A stretch of 6,549 nucleotides of DNA from Mageeibacillus sp. UBA5438 (GTDB taxonomy: Bacteria; Bacillota; Clostridia; Saccharofermentanales; DTU023). The translations under genes were made by a program, and so were the position numbers. Positions within the stretch are counted from its first letter, which is position 1. Every line of letters begins with the position of its first letter. Below the pieces are notes generated by a model, which worked only from the letters and a program-made list of their open reading frames with translations, was not told where the DNA came from and made no database searches. This document shows positions 6,482 to 6,549 of this stretch, one piece after another. The stretch spans positions 31,451-37,999 of the forward strand of contig DIRK01000024.1 in assembly GCA_002427535.1 (NCBI GenBank). Direction: 5' to 3'.

Positions 6482-6493
6482 GAGTGAAACTCT
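6482..6493. repeat. Second operator-like dyad near the divergent gene
   Basis: GAGTGAAACTCT matches the core of the main palindrome, GAGTGCTACTCT (6258-6269), at 10 of 12 bases and keeps the GAGT-3-ACTC symmetry. It sits 27 bases before the divergent start codon. A weaker relative, GAGTGATAGTTT, begins at 6463, 19 bases upstream. A shared regulator for both transcription units is inferred. Confidence 0.4.
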
Positions 6494-6508
6494 ACAGAGG
6501 AACTGTTT

Positions 6509-6515
6509 GAGGAGG
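6509..6515 (+). promoter_or_regulatory. Ribosome binding site of the divergent gene
   Basis: GAGGAGG lies five bases before the ATG at 6521. It is a strong site and the main evidence that a real gene starts there. Confidence 0.8.
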
Positions 6516-6520
6516 TATTT

Positions 6521-6549
6521 ATGTTAGAAAAATCGTTTAAGCTCAAAGA
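6521..6549 (+). CDS. Start of a divergent gene, possibly an NCS2/AzgA-type purine permease (truncated at window edge)
   Basis: Only nine codons are visible, reading MLEKSFKLK, before the window ends. A strong GAGGAGG site five bases upstream supports a real start. This N-terminus resembles the conserved beginning of NCS2-family (AzgA/PbuG-like) xanthine, guanine or adenine permeases, which often start MLEKxFKLKENG in Bacillota. Nine residues cannot prove a family, so the name is a guess from recall. If correct, it would be a multi-pass membrane transporter, either an unrelated neighbour or part of the same regulon through the operator-like dyad at 6482-6493. Confidence 0.4.

Larger units (their letters stand above)
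6217..6520. other. Divergent intergenic region with control signals
   Basis: These 304 bases separate the leftward operon from the rightward gene and contain no credible gene. They hold the candidate leftward promoter with its palindrome (6250-6279), a 12-base palindrome ATTATCGATAAT (6311-6322), a short TCGCC-A-GGCGA dyad (6290-6300), two TTCACAA copies 11 bases apart (6443-6449 and 6454-6460), and a GAGTG-based dyad (6482-6493). The middle part, about 6325-6420, shows nothing I can assign. I saw no riboswitch consensus and no hairpin followed by a T-run. Confidence 0.7.

Noticed and set aside
6217..6520. Purine, TPP or other riboswitch in the divergent leader
   Set aside because: A purine riboswitch would fit a purine permease and a TPP riboswitch a TPP enzyme, but I found neither the conserved purine junction bases nor the CTGAGA-type TPP core on either strand.

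Overview
The window carries one tightly packed operon read leftwards (minus strand) and the first codons of a divergent gene at the right edge. In transcription order the operon is: transketolase N-terminal (TPP-binding) half, transketolase C-terminal (pyrimidine-binding plus C-terminal) half, an SCP2-like lipid-binding protein, a long zinc-dependent MDR alcohol dehydrogenase, a regulator with two tandem MerR-type DNA-binding domains, and a class-3-like aldehyde dehydrogenase cut by the window edge. Gaps are 4, 20, 15 and 23 bases, then a 4-base ATGA overlap, so one polycistronic mRNA is very likely. There is no rRNA, tRNA, CRISPR array, insertion sequence or clear terminator.

The organism looks like a bacterium of moderate GC content with purine-rich AAGGAGG/GAGGAGG ribosome binding sites. 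The split transketolase, the strong Shine-Dalgarno sequences and the divergent start reading MLEKSFKLK (like NCS2/AzgA-type purine permeases) point loosely to an anaerobic Bacillota member. This is an inference; a sulfate-reducing or syntrophic bacterium cannot be excluded.

Region by region: 1-1136 aldehyde dehydrogenase (partial); 1133-2299 double-MerR regulator; 2323-3534 alcohol dehydrogenase; 3550-4338 SCP2-like protein; 4359-5372 and 5377-6216 the two transketolase halves; 6217-6520 a 304-base divergent intergenic region; 6521-6549 start of a probable permease. The intergenic region holds a perfect 8-3-8 palindrome (6254-6272) filling the spacer of a candidate leftward promoter, the place where MerR-type regulators bind. 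A 10-of-12 match to its core (6482-6493) lies just upstream of the divergent gene.

The genes suggest a catabolic module that makes or uses a hydrophobic or non-sugar carbonyl compound. The transketolase pair keeps its TPP-binding and most catalytic residues. The Asp that in yeast and E. coli transketolase recognises the acceptor's 2-hydroxyl is replaced by Ala. Combined with an SCP2 fold protein and alcohol/aldehyde dehydrogenases, this suggests a TPP-dependent carboligation or cleavage involving a non-hydroxylated aldehyde or ketone rather than ordinary pentose phosphate metabolism. The substrate cannot be read from the sequence.
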